Positions 17,564-27,640 are shown, counted from the first letter of the stretch. The stretch is DNA of 64,000 nt from Vibrio sp. UCD-FRSSP16_30 (GCF_001676025.1 NZ_LZFW01000003.1:1-64000), one strand, 5' to 3'. The notes: generated by a model not told the origin, from the letters alone. Program-made: numbers and translations.

Positions 17564-17580
17564 TTGATTAAATTAGTCAA
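17564..17580. promoter_or_regulatory. Candidate LysR-type operator
   Basis: TTGATTAA-A-TTAGTCAA is a nearly perfect dyad (7 of 8 pairs) with a T-N11-A core. It lies in the divergent region between the LysR gene and the aminotransferase, 67 bp before the latter's start. Confidence 0.5.
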
Positions 17581-17646
17581 ATAAACCCTAAAAACTGAAT
17601 CATTAAACGATTATAGTGATTTGATATTCATCGAGAGATTTTACTG

Positions 17647-18723
17647 ATGACATCCTTAGCCGCAAAATTAGCACCTGAAAGCATAAAAAAATTAATACCA
17701 TATCAATCTGCACGTCGTATTGGTGGTGCTGGTCGACTGTGGTTAAATGCCAACGAATTAGAGCACGGCGTGCATTATGGTGAATACGATGCAGATTATA
17801 ATCGTTACCCCGATTTTCTACCTCATCAGATAGCAGAAGCTTACCAAGACTACTGCCAGACCACAGCACCGACAGTGGCAGTACGTGGCGCGGACGAAGC
17901 CATTGATTTGCTTGTTAGAACCTTCTGTCAGCCGGGCAAAGATAAAATCATTATCAGCTCGCCAACTTATGCCATGTATGAATTCTGCGCAGACGCAATG
18001 GCAGTAGAAACCATTGATGTGCCCCTAATTGAGCCGCAGTTCAAACTCGATGTAGATAGCATTATTAAGCAAGCACCCAATGCTAAAATCATCTTTTTGT
18101 GTTCACCAAATAACCCAACCGGTAACTTGCTTTCTCGTCGCGATATTATTTCGGTTGTCGAAGGGACTCAGCAACACGCTTTAGTTGTCGTCGATGAAGC
18201 CTATATCGAATTCGAATTAGGCGAAACTGTCATGGATCTTGTGGAGCAATACCCAAATCTTGTGGTTATTCGTACTCTATCGAAAGCCTTTGGTTTAGCG
18301 GCTGTGCGTTGCGGATTTATTGTTACTACAGCAGATGTGATGGAATACGTATTAAAACTTATTCCCCCTTATCCGATGCCTGATTGCTCCGCCAATATCG
18401 TACTAGAAGCGCTCTCTACTAAGGGCATCGATATTGCCATGCATAGCACCCAGACGATTGTTGAAACAAAACAAACCTTTATTGATGCCATCAAAAATGT
18501 CGAGTGGATAGAGCATATTTACCCATCGTCGACTAACTTTGTACTGATTCGCACAACCCAACAAGCTCAGTTGTTTGAATATCTAAAAGAGAATGGCGTG
18601 GTAACGCGTAACCAAGCTCACGAACCAACACTAAAAAACTGCGTCAGAATTACCATAGGTTCATCAGAATCGATGCAAGAAGTCGCTGAACTTATTAACC
18701 AATACTCAATTTCATCGCTCTAA
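17647..18723 (+). CDS. PLP-dependent aminotransferase, HisC-like
   Basis: This is a 358-residue fold-type I aminotransferase. The PLP lysine is K213 in RTLSKAFGLAAVRCGF, the PLP-contact segment is SSPTYAMYEFCADAM, and SPNNPTGN and VVDEAYIEF are the usual class I/II motifs. The overall pattern is closest to histidinol-phosphate aminotransferase (HisC). It is not in a his operon but sits 13 bp before an amino-acid-binding protein gene and opposite a LysR regulator. A catabolic or salvage aminotransferase acting on an imported amino acid is therefore as likely as histidine biosynthesis. Confidence 0.82.
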   Translation: MTSLAAKLAPESIKKLIPYQSARRIGGAGRLWLNANELEHGVHYGEYDADYNRYPDFLPHQIAEAYQDYCQTTAPTVAVRGADEAIDLLVRTFCQPGKDKIIISSPTYAMYEFCADAMAVETIDVPLIEPQFKLDVDSIIKQAPNAKIIFLCSPNNPTGNLLSRRDIISVVEGTQQHALVVVDEAYIEFELGETVMDLVEQYPNLVVIRTLSKAFGLAAVRCGFIVTTADVMEYVLKLIPPYPMPDCSANIVLEALSTKGIDIAMHSTQTIVETKQTFIDAIKNVEWIEHIYPSSTNFVLIRTTQQAQLFEYLKENGVVTRNQAHEPTLKNCVRITIGSSESMQEVAELINQYSISSL

Positions 18724-18736
18724 GAGGGACATAAGA

Positions 18737-19513
18737 ATGAAAAAAATCCTACTCGCTATCACCGTCATCGCATCACTTACTTGTGCAACAGCAATGGCAA
18801 AAGAAGTTCGTTTAGCTTCTGACTTTACTTATGCACCGTTTAATTACAAAAATGCAGATGGTAAACCTGTTGGCTTTGATATTGAAATTGCAGACGCACT
18901 ATGTGCTCAAGCTAAACTTGAGTGTACTTGGGTCTCTCAAAGCTGGGATGCTCTAATTCCTAGCCTGCTAGCTCGTAAATCTGATGTGATAATGGCATCA
19001 ATGCGTATTACTAAAGAGCGTCAAAAAAGAATCCTATTTACGAATAAATACTATCAAACACCCGCACGTTTTGTGGCCAATGCTGATAGCGATATCGTGA
19101 TTAGCCAAGAAGGCCTAAAAGGCAAAGTGATTGGTGTACAACAAGGGACTATTCACGACCGTTACGTTACCGATAAGTTTGGTAAAGTCGCCACAATCAA
19201 ACGTTATAACGGTCAAGATGAAGTTTACCTTGATATGCAAAATGGTCGTCTAGATGTGACTTTTGGCAACGCTGACCAACTAATGCTGGCTTTCCTAGAT
19301 AAAGAAGTCGGACAAGGGTTTGAATTTAAAGGCGAAGCAGTAACAGATAAAGCATACATCGGTGAAGGCACAGCGCTGGCACTGAGAAAACAAGACAAAG
19401 CACTTGCAGATAAATTTAACAAAGCGATTGCTGAAATTAGAGCTAACGGTACTTACGATAAAATTGCCTCTAAATACTTCAACTTTGATATTTACGGCGA
19501 AGACATCAAGTAA
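18737..19513 (+). CDS. Periplasmic amino-acid-binding protein (ArgT/HisJ-like)
   Basis: This 258-residue precursor has a signal peptide (about 21 residues, ending ATAMA) and the family-3 solute-binding fold: LASDFTYAPFNYKNADGKPV GFDIEIADALC, then DALIPSLLARKSDVIMASM and ITKERQKRILFTNKYY. This is the lysine/arginine/ornithine/histidine-binding group. No permease or ATPase gene accompanies it, so it must share a transporter or have another role. It is cotranscribed with the aminotransferase and followed by a terminator. Confidence 0.88.
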   Translation: MKKILLAITVIASLTCATAMAKEVRLASDFTYAPFNYKNADGKPVGFDIEIADALCAQAKLECTWVSQSWDALIPSLLARKSDVIMASMRITKERQKRILFTNKYYQTPARFVANADSDIVISQEGLKGKVIGVQQGTIHDRYVTDKFGKVATIKRYNGQDEVYLDMQNGRLDVTFGNADQLMLAFLDKEVGQGFEFKGEAVTDKAYIGEGTALALRKQDKALADKFNKAIAEIRANGTYDKIASKYFNFDIYGEDIK

Positions 19514-19561
19514 CAAACACTCAAAACAAACCGCCTAAATTTATTTTTGGACGACACAAGT

Positions 19562-19598
19562 AAAAAAGGTCTGATGTATTCATGCATCAGGCCTTTTT
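19562..19598 (+). terminator. Terminator after the solute-binding protein gene
   Basis: AAAAAAGG and CTGATG arms pair with CATCAG and CCTTTTT around a TATTCATG loop. It is 50 bp after the stop. Confidence 0.9.
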
Positions 19599-19709
19599 CA
19601 TTTCTAGCATCTCCATATCCATATCCAACATAAACTTCATTTCAAATCTCACCGTCACTTGCTGTTTTTGCTGTTATTGCTTCAAGGCAAACTAATCACT
19701 TTAGTTTTG

Positions 19710-19746
19710 ATAGCTTTTCCCTATCAGAACGATAGAAACGTTCAAA
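19710..19746 (+). promoter_or_regulatory. OxyR-binding site upstream of ahpC
   Basis: The 37-bp arrangement ATAG-N7-CTAT, a 7-base spacer, then ATAG plus a degenerate half matches the OxyR consensus (ATAGNTNNNANCTAT repeated with a 7-base spacer). The first half is nearly perfect. A TATAAC candidate -10 lies at 19773-19778, placing the site at and upstream of -35, as expected for an OxyR-activated promoter. Confidence 0.75.
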
Positions 19747-19830
19747 TTTACCTATGAAAGGCGTTGGGGCAATATAACTCCATCGACGCAAAACAGCGTA
19801 ATGACTAAAACAAACAAGAGACTTAATATC

Positions 19831-20388
19831 ATGATCAATACTGAAATCAAACCATTCCAAGCAACGGCATACAAAAACGGTGAGTTCGTAGATATCACAG
19901 AAAACGACGTTAAAGGTAAATGGGCTATTTTCTTCTTCTACCCAGCTGATTTTACTTTCGTTTGCCCTACTGAACTTGGCGACCTTGCGGATCATTACCA
20001 AGAACTAAAAAGCCGCGGCGTAGAAGTTTTCTCTGTATCAACAGACACTCACTTCACTCACAAAGCATGGCATGCAAGCTCTGACACTATTGGTAAAATT
20101 GACTACTTCATGGTGGGTGACCAATCTGGCAACATCACTAACAACTTCAATGTTATGCGTGAAGGTCAAGGCCTAGCAGACCGCGCAACATTCCTAGTTG
20201 ACCCAGAAGGCGTAATCCAAGCAATGGAAATCACTGCTGAAGGCATCGGCCGTAACGCAAGTGACCTTCTACGCAAAGTAAAAGCTGCGCAATACGTTGC
20301 CGCTCACCCAGGTGAAGTTTGCCCAGCTAAATGGGAAGAAGGCGAAGCAACTCTAGCCCCTTCTCTAGACCTAATTGGTAAAATTTAA
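19831..20388 (+). CDS. ahpC: Alkyl hydroperoxide reductase subunit C (2-Cys peroxiredoxin)
   Basis: This 185-residue typical 2-Cys peroxiredoxin has peroxidatic Cys45 in [18 protein letters not shown] and resolving Cys164 in GEVCPAKW. It reduces H2O2 and organic peroxides and is regenerated by AhpF, encoded next. The ATG at 19831 gives the canonical [17 protein letters not shown] start. An upstream in-frame ATG at 19801 adds ten non-conserved residues. It is preceded by an OxyR site. The codon use is strongly biased to preferred codons, consistent with high expression. Confidence 0.97.
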   Translation: MINTEIKPFQATAYKNGEFVDITENDVKGKWAIFFFYPADFTFVCPTELGDLADHYQELKSRGVEVFSVSTDTHFTHKAWHASSDTIGKIDYFMVGDQSGNITNNFNVMREGQGLADRATFLVDPEGVIQAMEITAEGIGRNASDLLRKVKAAQYVAAHPGEVCPAKWEEGEATLAPSLDLIGKI

Positions 20389-20439
20389 TCGGCTAGTTCA
20401 CAGTAAATAAAGTATGAAAGAGCATTAAGTCGTTCTACG

Positions 20440-20480
20440 GGCACGCTTTAACTTACCTCCTAAAAGGGTTAAAGCGTGCC
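20440..20480 (+). terminator. Hairpin between ahpC and ahpF (attenuator or processing site)
   Basis: GGCACGCTTTAAC is perfectly complementary to GTTAAAGCGTGCC across a 15-base loop. It is followed by ACCTTATTGCTTT and not by a clean T-run. Partial termination or 3'-end protection of ahpC mRNA would explain unequal AhpC and AhpF amounts. Confidence 0.6.
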
Positions 20481-20596
20481 ACCTTATTGCTTTATCAACC
20501 TTTCAATATCTCAGGCTGTACCCCTTTTTTCTATTTTCCTTTTTTGAACAACCTGATATTAGTCAAAACCAGACAAACTTAAGAGTAGGCACAATT

Positions 20597-22189
20597 ATGT
20601 TAGATCAAGCAATGAAGCAGCAGCTAAAAGCATATTTAGATAACCTTAAAACTAACGTTAAGCTGGTGCTTAGCCTTGATGACAGTGACACAGCAAACAA
20701 GCTTCAAGCTCTGGCAGAAGATATTGTGTCACTCACTAACAAAATTGAAGTCGTTCGCGATGACAACGCCAGTACTCGCAGCCCAATCATGCAAGTAGTG
20801 AGTGAAGATAAAGGCACTGCCATTGGTTTTGCTGGTTTGCCTATGGGTCACGAATTCACCTCTTTAGTACTTGCTCTGCTACACAGTGGTGGTCACCCAA
20901 TTAAATTGGATGCGGAAACCATCGAACAAATCCGCGATCTAAATCAACCTCTAAATGTCGAGATTTTCATCTCACTTTCATGCCAAAATTGTCCGGAAGT
21001 AGTTCAAGCATTTAATATGATGTCGGCCATTAATCCACTGATTAAAACCACCATGATCGATGGTGCTGCATTTCAAGATGAAGTGAAATCTCGTGAAATT
21101 ATGGCCGTACCAAGTGTGTTTGTGAATGGTGAGCTGTTTGGGCAAGGCCGTATGTCTCTTGCTGAAATCCTCAACAAAGTTGACTCTGGCGCTGCTGAGA
21201 AAAAGGCGCAAAACCTAGACAAGCAAGCACCGTTTGATGTTCTTGTGGTCGGGGGTGGTCCTGCCGGTTCTTCTGCCGCAATTTACGCCGCTCGTAAGGG
21301 TATCCGCACTGGTGTTGTCGCCGATAGATTTGGTGGTCAAGTCATGGATACAATGGCAATTGAAAACTTCATCTCTGTCAAAGCAACAACTGGGCCTAAA
21401 TTAGTCGCCAGTTTAGAAGAACATGTAAAAGAATACGGCGTAGAAGTGATTACAGAACAACGCGCTGCAAATATTATCGATGCTGAACAAACTGAAGATG
21501 GTTACATTCATGTTGAGCTAGAAAGTGGGGCAACATTGAAAGCTCGCACTGTGATTACCAGTACGGGTGCTCGCTGGCGTGAAATGAACGTACCTGGTGA
21601 ACAAGAATACCGCAATAAAGGGGTTGCTTACTGTCCACACTGTGACGGCCCACTATTTAAAGGCAAACGCACCGCCGTTATTGGTGGTGGCAACTCAGGC
21701 ATTGAAGCGGCGATTGACCTTTCGGGTATTGTTGAGCATGTGACAGTGCTTGAATTTGCCGACACTTTGCGTGCCGACCAAGTGCTTATCGACAAAGCCA
21801 ACTCAACGCTAAACATCGACATCATCACGATGGCGCAAACCACTCAGGTTATTGGTGATGATAGCCGTGTAACCAGCCTTGAATATAAAGATAGAAACAC
21901 CAATGAACTAAAGTACATTGACGTTGCGGGTATCTTTGTTCAAATCGGTCTAATGCCAAACAGTGAATGGTTAAAAGAGACAAAAGTCGACCTTTCACCT
22001 CGCGGAGAAATTGAGATAGATGCACATGGCTCGACCTCGATGAACGGCGTATTTGCAGCAGGTGATGTTACGACCGTACCTTACAAACAAATTATTATTG
22101 CCATGGGCGAAGGTGCAAAAGCAAGCTTAGGCGCATTTGATTATCTAATCCGTAATCCAGCACCCGTTAAAACGGCTGAAACAGCGTAA
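20597..22189 (+). CDS. ahpF: Alkyl hydroperoxide reductase subunit F
   Basis: This 530-residue flavoprotein disulfide reductase is close to the usual length of about 520. The N-terminal double-thioredoxin-like domain carries C129-Q-N-C132. The FAD-binding [17 protein letters not shown] and the NAD(P)H-binding [10 protein letters not shown] follow. The redox centre is C346-P-H-C349. It passes electrons from NADH to AhpC. It is 209 bp downstream of ahpC, with an intervening hairpin and its own terminator after it. Confidence 0.97.
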   Translation: MLDQAMKQQLKAYLDNLKTNVKLVLSLDDSDTANKLQALAEDIVSLTNKIEVVRDDNASTRSPIMQVVSEDKGTAIGFAGLPMGHEFTSLVLALLHSGGHPIKLDAETIEQIRDLNQPLNVEIFISLSCQNCPEVVQAFNMMSAINPLIKTTMIDGAAFQDEVKSREIMAVPSVFVNGELFGQGRMSLAEILNKVDSGAAEKKAQNLDKQAPFDVLVVGGGPAGSSAAIYAARKGIRTGVVADRFGGQVMDTMAIENFISVKATTGPKLVASLEEHVKEYGVEVITEQRAANIIDAEQTEDGYIHVELESGATLKARTVITSTGARWREMNVPGEQEYRNKGVAYCPHCDGPLFKGKRTAVIGGGNSGIEAAIDLSGIVEHVTVLEFADTLRADQVLIDKANSTLNIDIITMAQTTQVIGDDSRVTSLEYKDRNTNELKYIDVAGIFVQIGLMPNSEWLKETKVDLSPRGEIEIDAHGSTSMNGVFAAGDVTTVPYKQIIIAMGEGAKASLGAFDYLIRNPAPVKTAETA

Positions 22190-22220
22190 CAGCTTGTATT
22201 AAGTGTAATCTCAAAAATCC

Positions 22221-22260
22221 ATAGGCTCTGTATATCAAAGATACAGAGCCTATATTTATT
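22221..22260 (+). terminator. Terminator after ahpF
   Basis: ATAGGCTCTGTAT pairs perfectly with ATACAGAGCCTAT around a 7-base loop, followed by ATTTATTATT. Confidence 0.85.
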
Positions 22261-22440
22261 ATTATCAATAGCTTAGTTTATGGTAATGACAAAAGTTCAG
22301 CTTACCCTCCCCCTATGATCTGCATCGTAAAATCATCTATAAAGCCAAACAATAACCACTTCATTAAGCTATGATGAATAGCAATCGCTAACTGATTAAC
22401 CACTAAAATCCTCTTTCAATGCAAGCTGAGTGTACTATTA

Positions 22441-23076
22441 ATGAAACTACCAACCGACTTTGAAGTAAGCTTTGCTGCATTCTTGCAAGAAACAATGCAT
22501 GCCGATTTAGCGCACGACCTTAGCCATGTCTTGCGGGTGGTCAGCAATGCAAAACAATTAACGCTACAAGAAAATGCCGATCTTTGGATTGTGTTGCCAG
22601 CAGCCTATCTTCACGATTGTTTTTCGTATCCCAAAAATCATTCTCAGAGCCACCAAAGCTCACAACTTGCAGGTGACAAGGCAATACAATTTCTCGCCTC
22701 GATTCAATATCCTTCACATACCTATAAAGCCATTTACCATGCTATTGCTGCCCATAGTTATAGTGCCAATATCACCCCAACTTCAATTGAAGCTAAAATA
22801 GTACAAGATGCCGATAGACTCGATGCATTAGGTGCCATCGGTATTGCTCGCTGTATTCAAGTCGGGAGTAGCTTTGATGCGCAATTATATTCATTAGATG
22901 ATCCCTTTGCAGACAAAAGATTATTAGATGACCATAAATACACCGTTGACCATTTCTTTAATAAATTATTTAAATTACCAGAAAGCATGCAAACTAAGGC
23001 CGGAAAAAAAGAAGCCCATAAAAGAATGATCTTTATGCGCCAATATCTAAATCAATTAAGACAAGAGATTATTTAG
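22441..23076 (+). CDS. HD-domain phosphohydrolase, YedJ-like
   Basis: This 211-residue protein shows the HD-superfamily metal ligands: H29 in AHDLSHVLRVV, H58-D59 in AAYLHDCF, and the later VQDADRLDALGAIG. The layout with an early histidine, LHD, and DADRLDALG is that of the YedJ/YpgQ group of small metal-dependent phosphohydrolases, probably acting on nucleotides. The substrate is not established from sequence. It is a single gene with a terminator 71 bp downstream. Confidence 0.8.
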   Translation: MKLPTDFEVSFAAFLQETMHADLAHDLSHVLRVVSNAKQLTLQENADLWIVLPAAYLHDCFSYPKNHSQSHQSSQLAGDKAIQFLASIQYPSHTYKAIYHAIAAHSYSANITPTSIEAKIVQDADRLDALGAIGIARCIQVGSSFDAQLYSLDDPFADKRLLDDHKYTVDHFFNKLFKLPESMQTKAGKKEAHKRMIFMRQYLNQLRQEII

Positions 23077-23146
23077 GACGTAGTTTATGGATTGAATTTA
23101 TTTTATGACAAGAATTAGAATTGATAGGGCAGCGTTTTTTTATACA

Positions 23147-23188
23147 AAAAAGCGTGACTATTAATATTAACAGTCACGCTTTGATTTT
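23147..23188. terminator. Bidirectional terminator between HD and BCCT genes
   Basis: AAAGCGTGACT pairs with AGTCACGCTTT across a 12-base AT loop, with A and T runs on both sides. It can serve the two convergent genes. Confidence 0.88.
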
Positions 23189-23217
23189 ATAGCATAATGA
23201 AGAATTAACTCGCTAAA

Positions 23218-24753
23218 CTATTCAATTATCGCCTCTTTCGAACAGGGCTGTTGCTGTTCTTTTTTAGATGATTTTAATATTCCTAGCTCATGCAATAGAT
23301 GCTTAACTAAAATGGCATAAATAAACATCATAGGTAAGCCTGCTACCACACATAACGATTTGATGGTATTAATTCCACCACCTGCCAAGAACACACTAAA
23401 GCTAATTAAAGCGATAGCACCAGCCCAAAGTAGTTTCACTTTATTATCAGGATCACCGTTAAGCTCTAAGCGATTGGTTGTCAGCATAGCGGTTGCAACA
23501 CTTGCACTCGACATTGTTGTTAGCATCAAGAAAAATTGAATAACTAAAAATAAACCTAATATCAAAGATTTAGCTGGCAATGTTTTGATAAGAGAAACAA
23601 CAGCAAAGGTAAGTCCACCATCACTCATCCACTGCTGTACAGGAAATCCTCCGAGCATTTGCGCCCAAACTGCGTACCCGCCAAAGATGGAGATAAAGAA
23701 AGCACAACCTAGAGACCCCATAGAAACCGTACATAAAATCACTTGGCGAATAGTTCGACCTTTAGAGATACGCGTAATAAATAGGCCCATCATGATGAGG
23801 TAAGCGTAGTACCAGAACCAATAATATTGTGTCCAACTTTGTGGAAAACCACTTTGCTGCACAGGGTCTGTCCATAATGACATTCTAAAGAAACTATCAA
23901 ACATCACACCAATCGAATCGGTAAAATTGTTCAGTATAAATTGTGTATTTGATGAAAATAGAACAAACAGAGCAAAGCCAATTGCCATTAAAACGGTATA
24001 GTCTGATACCTTACTGATGCCTTTATTAAAGCCAACCAGCATTACGCACATAAGAACGGCAACAAACAACAAGATGATTCCACCTTGTAATAACAAGCCA
24101 TTTTGAATGCCAAACAGCTCTGATGCACCGGTACTCAGCAAGGTTACAGTTAAGGACAATGAGCTAGCAAATGCGGCTAACGTGCCAAAGATCGCAAGTA
24201 AATCTATTGCTTTTGCGACGATTGGGTTGGTTCCTACCACAGACTCACACAAAGTCGATAGCTTGAGTGTTCTTTGCTTTTTCACATAAAAAGCGTAAGC
24301 AAATGGGATAGCAGGGAAACAATAAATTGACCAACCGGTAATACCCCAATGGAATATGGAATAGGTCACAGCCCATGCAGCAGCAGAAAAGCTGTTTGCC
24401 TCAGCAAAAAGTGGTGGCGACTGCAGATAATACATTGGTTCGCCAATGCCCCAATAAATCAGGGAAGCCCCCACACCTGCGGTGAATATCATGCCACCAT
24501 AGGTAAAGTTGCTGTATTCTGGCGCGTCTTCACCTAATTTTATGTTGCCATGTTTTGAAAAAGCCAGCCAAAACAAAAAACCGACTAATGCCAAACTGGC
24601 TATTTCTACCAGCCAGCCAAACCAACTGGTGACAAAAACCATCGCCCCGCCAGCCATCGCTTGGGATTGTTCTGGAAACATCGATGATACAAACAATAAG
24701 CCAATCACCATAATTACAGCTGGAATTGCTAAGCCATAGTTAAGATTTTTCAA
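23218..24753 (-). CDS. BCCT-family transporter (betaine/carnitine/choline or sulfonium type)
   Basis: This roughly 511-residue protein has about 12 transmembrane helices and the BCCT signatures GVGASLIYWGIGEP and ITRISKGRTIRQ. In TM4 the aromatic residues of the substrate box are kept (FHWGITGWSIYC). In TM8 the usual W-W-x-x-W pattern is changed: the segment reads FWYYAYLIMMGLF, so the positions of BetP W374 and W377 are both Tyr. The best start is TTG at 24753 with GGAGAG 6 bases upstream, inside the end of mmuM. Overlap with mmuM suggests uptake of a methylated sulfonium or related methyl donor. Confidence 0.88.
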   Translation of the reverse strand: MKNLNYGLAIPAVIMVIGLLFVSSMFPEQSQAMAGGAMVFVTSWFGWLVEIASLALVGFLFWLAFSKHGNIKLGEDAPEYSNFTYGGMIFTAGVGASLIYWGIGEPMYYLQSPPLFAEANSFSAAAWAVTYSIFHWGITGWSIYCFPAIPFAYAFYVKKQRTLKLSTLCESVVGTNPIVAKAIDLLAIFGTLAAFASSLSLTVTLLSTGASELFGIQNGLLLQGGIILLFVAVLMCVMLVGFNKGISKVSDYTVLMAIGFALFVLFSSNTQFILNNFTDSIGVMFDSFFRMSLWTDPVQQSGFPQSWTQYYWFWYYAYLIMMGLFITRISKGRTIRQVILCTVSMGSLGCAFFISIFGGYAVWAQMLGGFPVQQWMSDGGLTFAVVSLIKTLPAKSLILGLFLVIQFFLMLTTMSSASVATAMLTTNRLELNGDPDNKVKLLWAGAIALISFSVFLAGGGINTIKSLCVVAGLPMMFIYAILVKHLLHELGILKSSKKEQQQPCSKEAIIE

Positions 24754-25642
24754 GGCTATCTCTCCACTTCGCAAGCTCTGCTATATGGTCTGGGTAAATG
24801 CCACAGCATCCCCCAATCACCGTTGCGCCACTTTTATACCAAGCTTTAGCAAACTCTAAGTATTCCACTGGCGTTAAATGACGCATTGATTGCATTGTGT
24901 CATTGGCTTTATGACCAGTACTAATTGGCGTGAAGCTATTGGCAAATACACCAATTACTAGATCGCAACCCTGCTCATCAATCACTTTTTTCGCATCAGT
25001 AATGGCTGCTTGCATCACTTCCGGAACTGAACAGTTAAAAAATACGCCGCTTGCACCTGACTCACAAACCTTAGTAACGGCTTCAATAACTGACTCACCT
25101 GAGCGCAATGTTGCTTGGTCAGAAGCGTCATCTAAAAGAGTAAAAGAAAAATGACATGGTTTGTCTGTTGCTTTAAGAACCTGACTAATTGTGTCAAATT
25201 CGGCAATACTTGCTACGGTTTCAGCTAACCACAGATCCACATTTGCTTCTTGAGCATCAAATAAGGTCTGTGTGATTGTTGTTGCTTCAACAACTTCAAA
25301 CAAATCAGGACGATAGCTACCAAAAGCAGGAGGAATTGAACCGGCAACAAGCACTGACGACGCACTTTTATCGGCAACTTCGCGCGCAAGAATTGACGCA
25401 GTTTGTGCAAGCTCAAATCCACGTTCTTTATATAATGCTTCACCTAAATGAAACGGTACACATGCATAGCTATTTGCGATAATGACTTCGGCACCCGCAT
25501 CAATAAAGTTCTGATGTGCTTGTCGAACATGGCTTGGGGACTCAATCAGTGCTTGAGCACTCCATAACGGCTGTGAAAACGGTGCAGAAATGCGCTTTAG
25601 CTCTCTTCCCATTCCGCCATCTAGGATGGTTAACTTTTTCAT
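24740..25642 (-). CDS. mmuM: Homocysteine S-methyltransferase (MmuM-like)
   Basis: This 300-residue methyltransferase has a TIM-barrel fold beginning LTILDGGMGRELKRI. Zinc ligands are the Cys in GVFFNCSVPE and the Cys pair in VIGGCCGIYPDHI. It transfers a methyl group from S-methylmethionine, or a similar sulfonium donor, to homocysteine to form methionine. In E. coli, mmuM is paired with the amino-acid permease mmuP. Here the downstream partner is a BCCT carrier whose start lies within the last codons (14-bp overlap). Confidence 0.88.
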   Translation of the reverse strand: MKKLTILDGGMGRELKRISAPFSQPLWSAQALIESPSHVRQAHQNFIDAGAEVIIANSYACVPFHLGEALYKERGFELAQTASILAREVADKSASSVLVAGSIPPAFGSYRPDLFEVVEATTITQTLFDAQEANVDLWLAETVASIAEFDTISQVLKATDKPCHFSFTLLDDASDQATLRSGESVIEAVTKVCESGASGVFFNCSVPEVMQAAITDAKKVIDEQGCDLVIGVFANSFTPISTGHKANDTMQSMRHLTPVEYLEFAKAWYKSGATVIGGCCGIYPDHIAELAKWRDSLEKS

Positions 25643-26049
25643 TTAATACTTCCATACAACTTTACTGGATACCTTGCATTAAATACCAATGCTATGGGGA
25701 TAGATAGTGAAAGCTATTCAAGTCGAATATGAAGATTATTCATCTTTATATATTAACTTCAACAACAATATATGAGTGCTATTTTATATTAACCATAGGT
25801 AAATCAGACATATTGAAATAAAGTACTCACCAACAAAAATATAATTTACAAACCACAAAAATAGATTACTTGAATAAACACAACAAAATATTAACACCCT
25901 CGAAACAGCCTTGCATAGCACATTTAATATGTTTTTTTTACTTTTGAAAAATAATAACTCATTAATTTTCAGAAATTGATTTGTATCACTTTTTATACTT
26001 TATCTATATATACAATGAAGCAAGGAACTCATCATACAAGGTAATAAGA
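25643..26049. other. Divergent AT-rich region between mmuM and katA
   Basis: About 400 bp holds the promoters of both genes. Several TATA-like hexamers are present near 25996-26015 before katA. A clear OxyR or MetJ consensus was not found by eye. Confidence 0.45.
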
Positions 26050-27498
26050 ATGACAAAGAAGCTTACCACTGCAGGCGGTAGCCCAGTTGTTGACAATCAA
26101 AACGTTATGACAGCAGGAAAACGCGGTCCAATGTTATTGCAAGATGTCTGGTTTTTAGAAAAACTGGCACATTTTGATCGCGAAGTTATCCCTGAGCGCC
26201 GTATGCATGCTAAAGGCTCTGGTGCTTACGGTACGTTTACCGTTACTCACGATATTACTCAGTTTACTAAAGCGAAGATCTTCTCTGAAATTGGTAAAAC
26301 TACCGATTTATTCGCACGTTTCACAACCGTTGCAGGCGAACGTGGCGCAGCTGATGCTGAGCGTGATATCCGTGGCTTTGCACTTAAATTCTACACCGAA
26401 GAAGGCAACTGGGATCTCGTTGGTAACAACACACCGGTTTTCTTCTTACGTGATCCACTAAAATTCCCAGATTTAAATCATGCGGTTAAACGCGATCCTC
26501 GCACCAACATGCGTAGCGCAGAAAACAACTGGGATTTTTGGACTTCGCTTCCTGAAGCATTCCACCAAATCACTATCGTAATGAGTGATCGTGGTATCCC
26601 TGCCAGCTACCGCACAATGAACGGTTACGGCAGCCATACATTTAGCTTTGTAAATGCAGATAACGAACGTTACTGGGTTAAATTCCACTTTAAAACTCAG
26701 CAAGGCATCAAAAACCTGACTGACCAAGAAGCGGAAACTCTAGTGGGTCAAGATCGTGAAAGCCATCAGAAAGATCTATACGAAAGCATTGAAAACGGTG
26801 AGTTCCCTAAATGGAACCTACGTGTTCAAATCATGCCAGAAAAAGATGCAGACACACTATCTTACAACCCGTTCGATCTGACTAAAGTATGGCCTCACGA
26901 AGATTACCCTCTTCATGATGTTGGTTACTTTGAACTAAACCAAAACCCAGAAAACTTCTTTGCTGAAGTTGAGCAATCTGCATTTAACCCAGCAGCAGTT
27001 GTACCGGGTATCGGTTTCTCTCCAGACCGTATGCTACAAGGTCGTTTATTCTCTTACGGCGATGCTCAGCGTTACCGTCTAGGCGTAAACCATCACCAAA
27101 TCCCTGTAAACGCACCTCGCTGCCCAGTGAACAGCTACCATCGCGATGGCGCAATGCGCATTAACGGTAACTACGGTTCAACCAAAGGCTATGAGCCAAA
27201 CCAATACCAAGAGTGGCAACAACAACCAGAATTTGCTGAGCCACCTCTAGAATTGCAAGGTGCGGCAACTAACTGGGATCACCGTGAAGATAACGATTAC
27301 TTTACTCAAGCAGGTAATCTATTCCGAGCGATGACCAGCGAGCAGCAACAAACGTTATTTGCAAATACAGCTCGCGCAATGGGCGGTGTCTCTTTGCCAA
27401 TTAAATACAAGCATATCAACCACGCACTGCAAGCAGACCAAGCGTACGGTGAAGGTCTTGCTAAGGCAATGGACATCAACCTTGACGATGTTAAGTAA
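26050..27498 (+). CDS. katA: Monofunctional heme catalase KatA (small-subunit, clade 3 type)
   Basis: This 482-residue catalase has catalytic His53 in [18 protein letters not shown], and the distal Asn lies in [15 protein letters not shown]. The proximal heme Tyr lies in the segment [14 protein letters not shown]. The length and the C-terminal end without a flavodoxin-like domain place it with the small-subunit catalases. The ATG at 26050 has an AAGG site. An upstream in-frame extension of 23 AT-rich codons is leader. It disproportionates H2O2 in the cytoplasm and complements the AhpCF system 4 kb away. Confidence 0.97.
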   Translation: MTKKLTTAGGSPVVDNQNVMTAGKRGPMLLQDVWFLEKLAHFDREVIPERRMHAKGSGAYGTFTVTHDITQFTKAKIFSEIGKTTDLFARFTTVAGERGAADAERDIRGFALKFYTEEGNWDLVGNNTPVFFLRDPLKFPDLNHAVKRDPRTNMRSAENNWDFWTSLPEAFHQITIVMSDRGIPASYRTMNGYGSHTFSFVNADNERYWVKFHFKTQQGIKNLTDQEAETLVGQDRESHQKDLYESIENGEFPKWNLRVQIMPEKDADTLSYNPFDLTKVWPHEDYPLHDVGYFELNQNPENFFAEVEQSAFNPAAVVPGIGFSPDRMLQGRLFSYGDAQRYRLGVNHHQIPVNAPRCPVNSYHRDGAMRINGNYGSTKGYEPNQYQEWQQQPEFAEPPLELQGAATNWDHREDNDYFTQAGNLFRAMTSEQQQTLFANTARAMGGVSLPIKYKHINHALQADQAYGEGLAKAMDINLDDVK

Positions 27499-27607
27499 TA
27501 GAGAAGCGGTATGTTAGAAGCACTTTCAGATGTTCGTCTTTGAAGATAAATATCTGATTTTGTAATAACTCTTACTACTGAGAGAACATTCTCTTTACGT
27601 TAATGAC

Positions 27608-27640
27608 AAAACCGCAGATATCATAAGCTGCGGTTTTTTT
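27608..27640 (+). terminator. Terminator after katA
   Basis: AAACCGCAG pairs with CTGCGGTTT across a 10-base loop, followed by a run of T. Confidence 0.93.

Noticed and set aside
25643..26049. OxyR or MetJ sites between mmuM and katA
   Set aside because: Only partial ATAG-like matches and no repeated MetJ-type octamers were found by eye, so no site is claimed.
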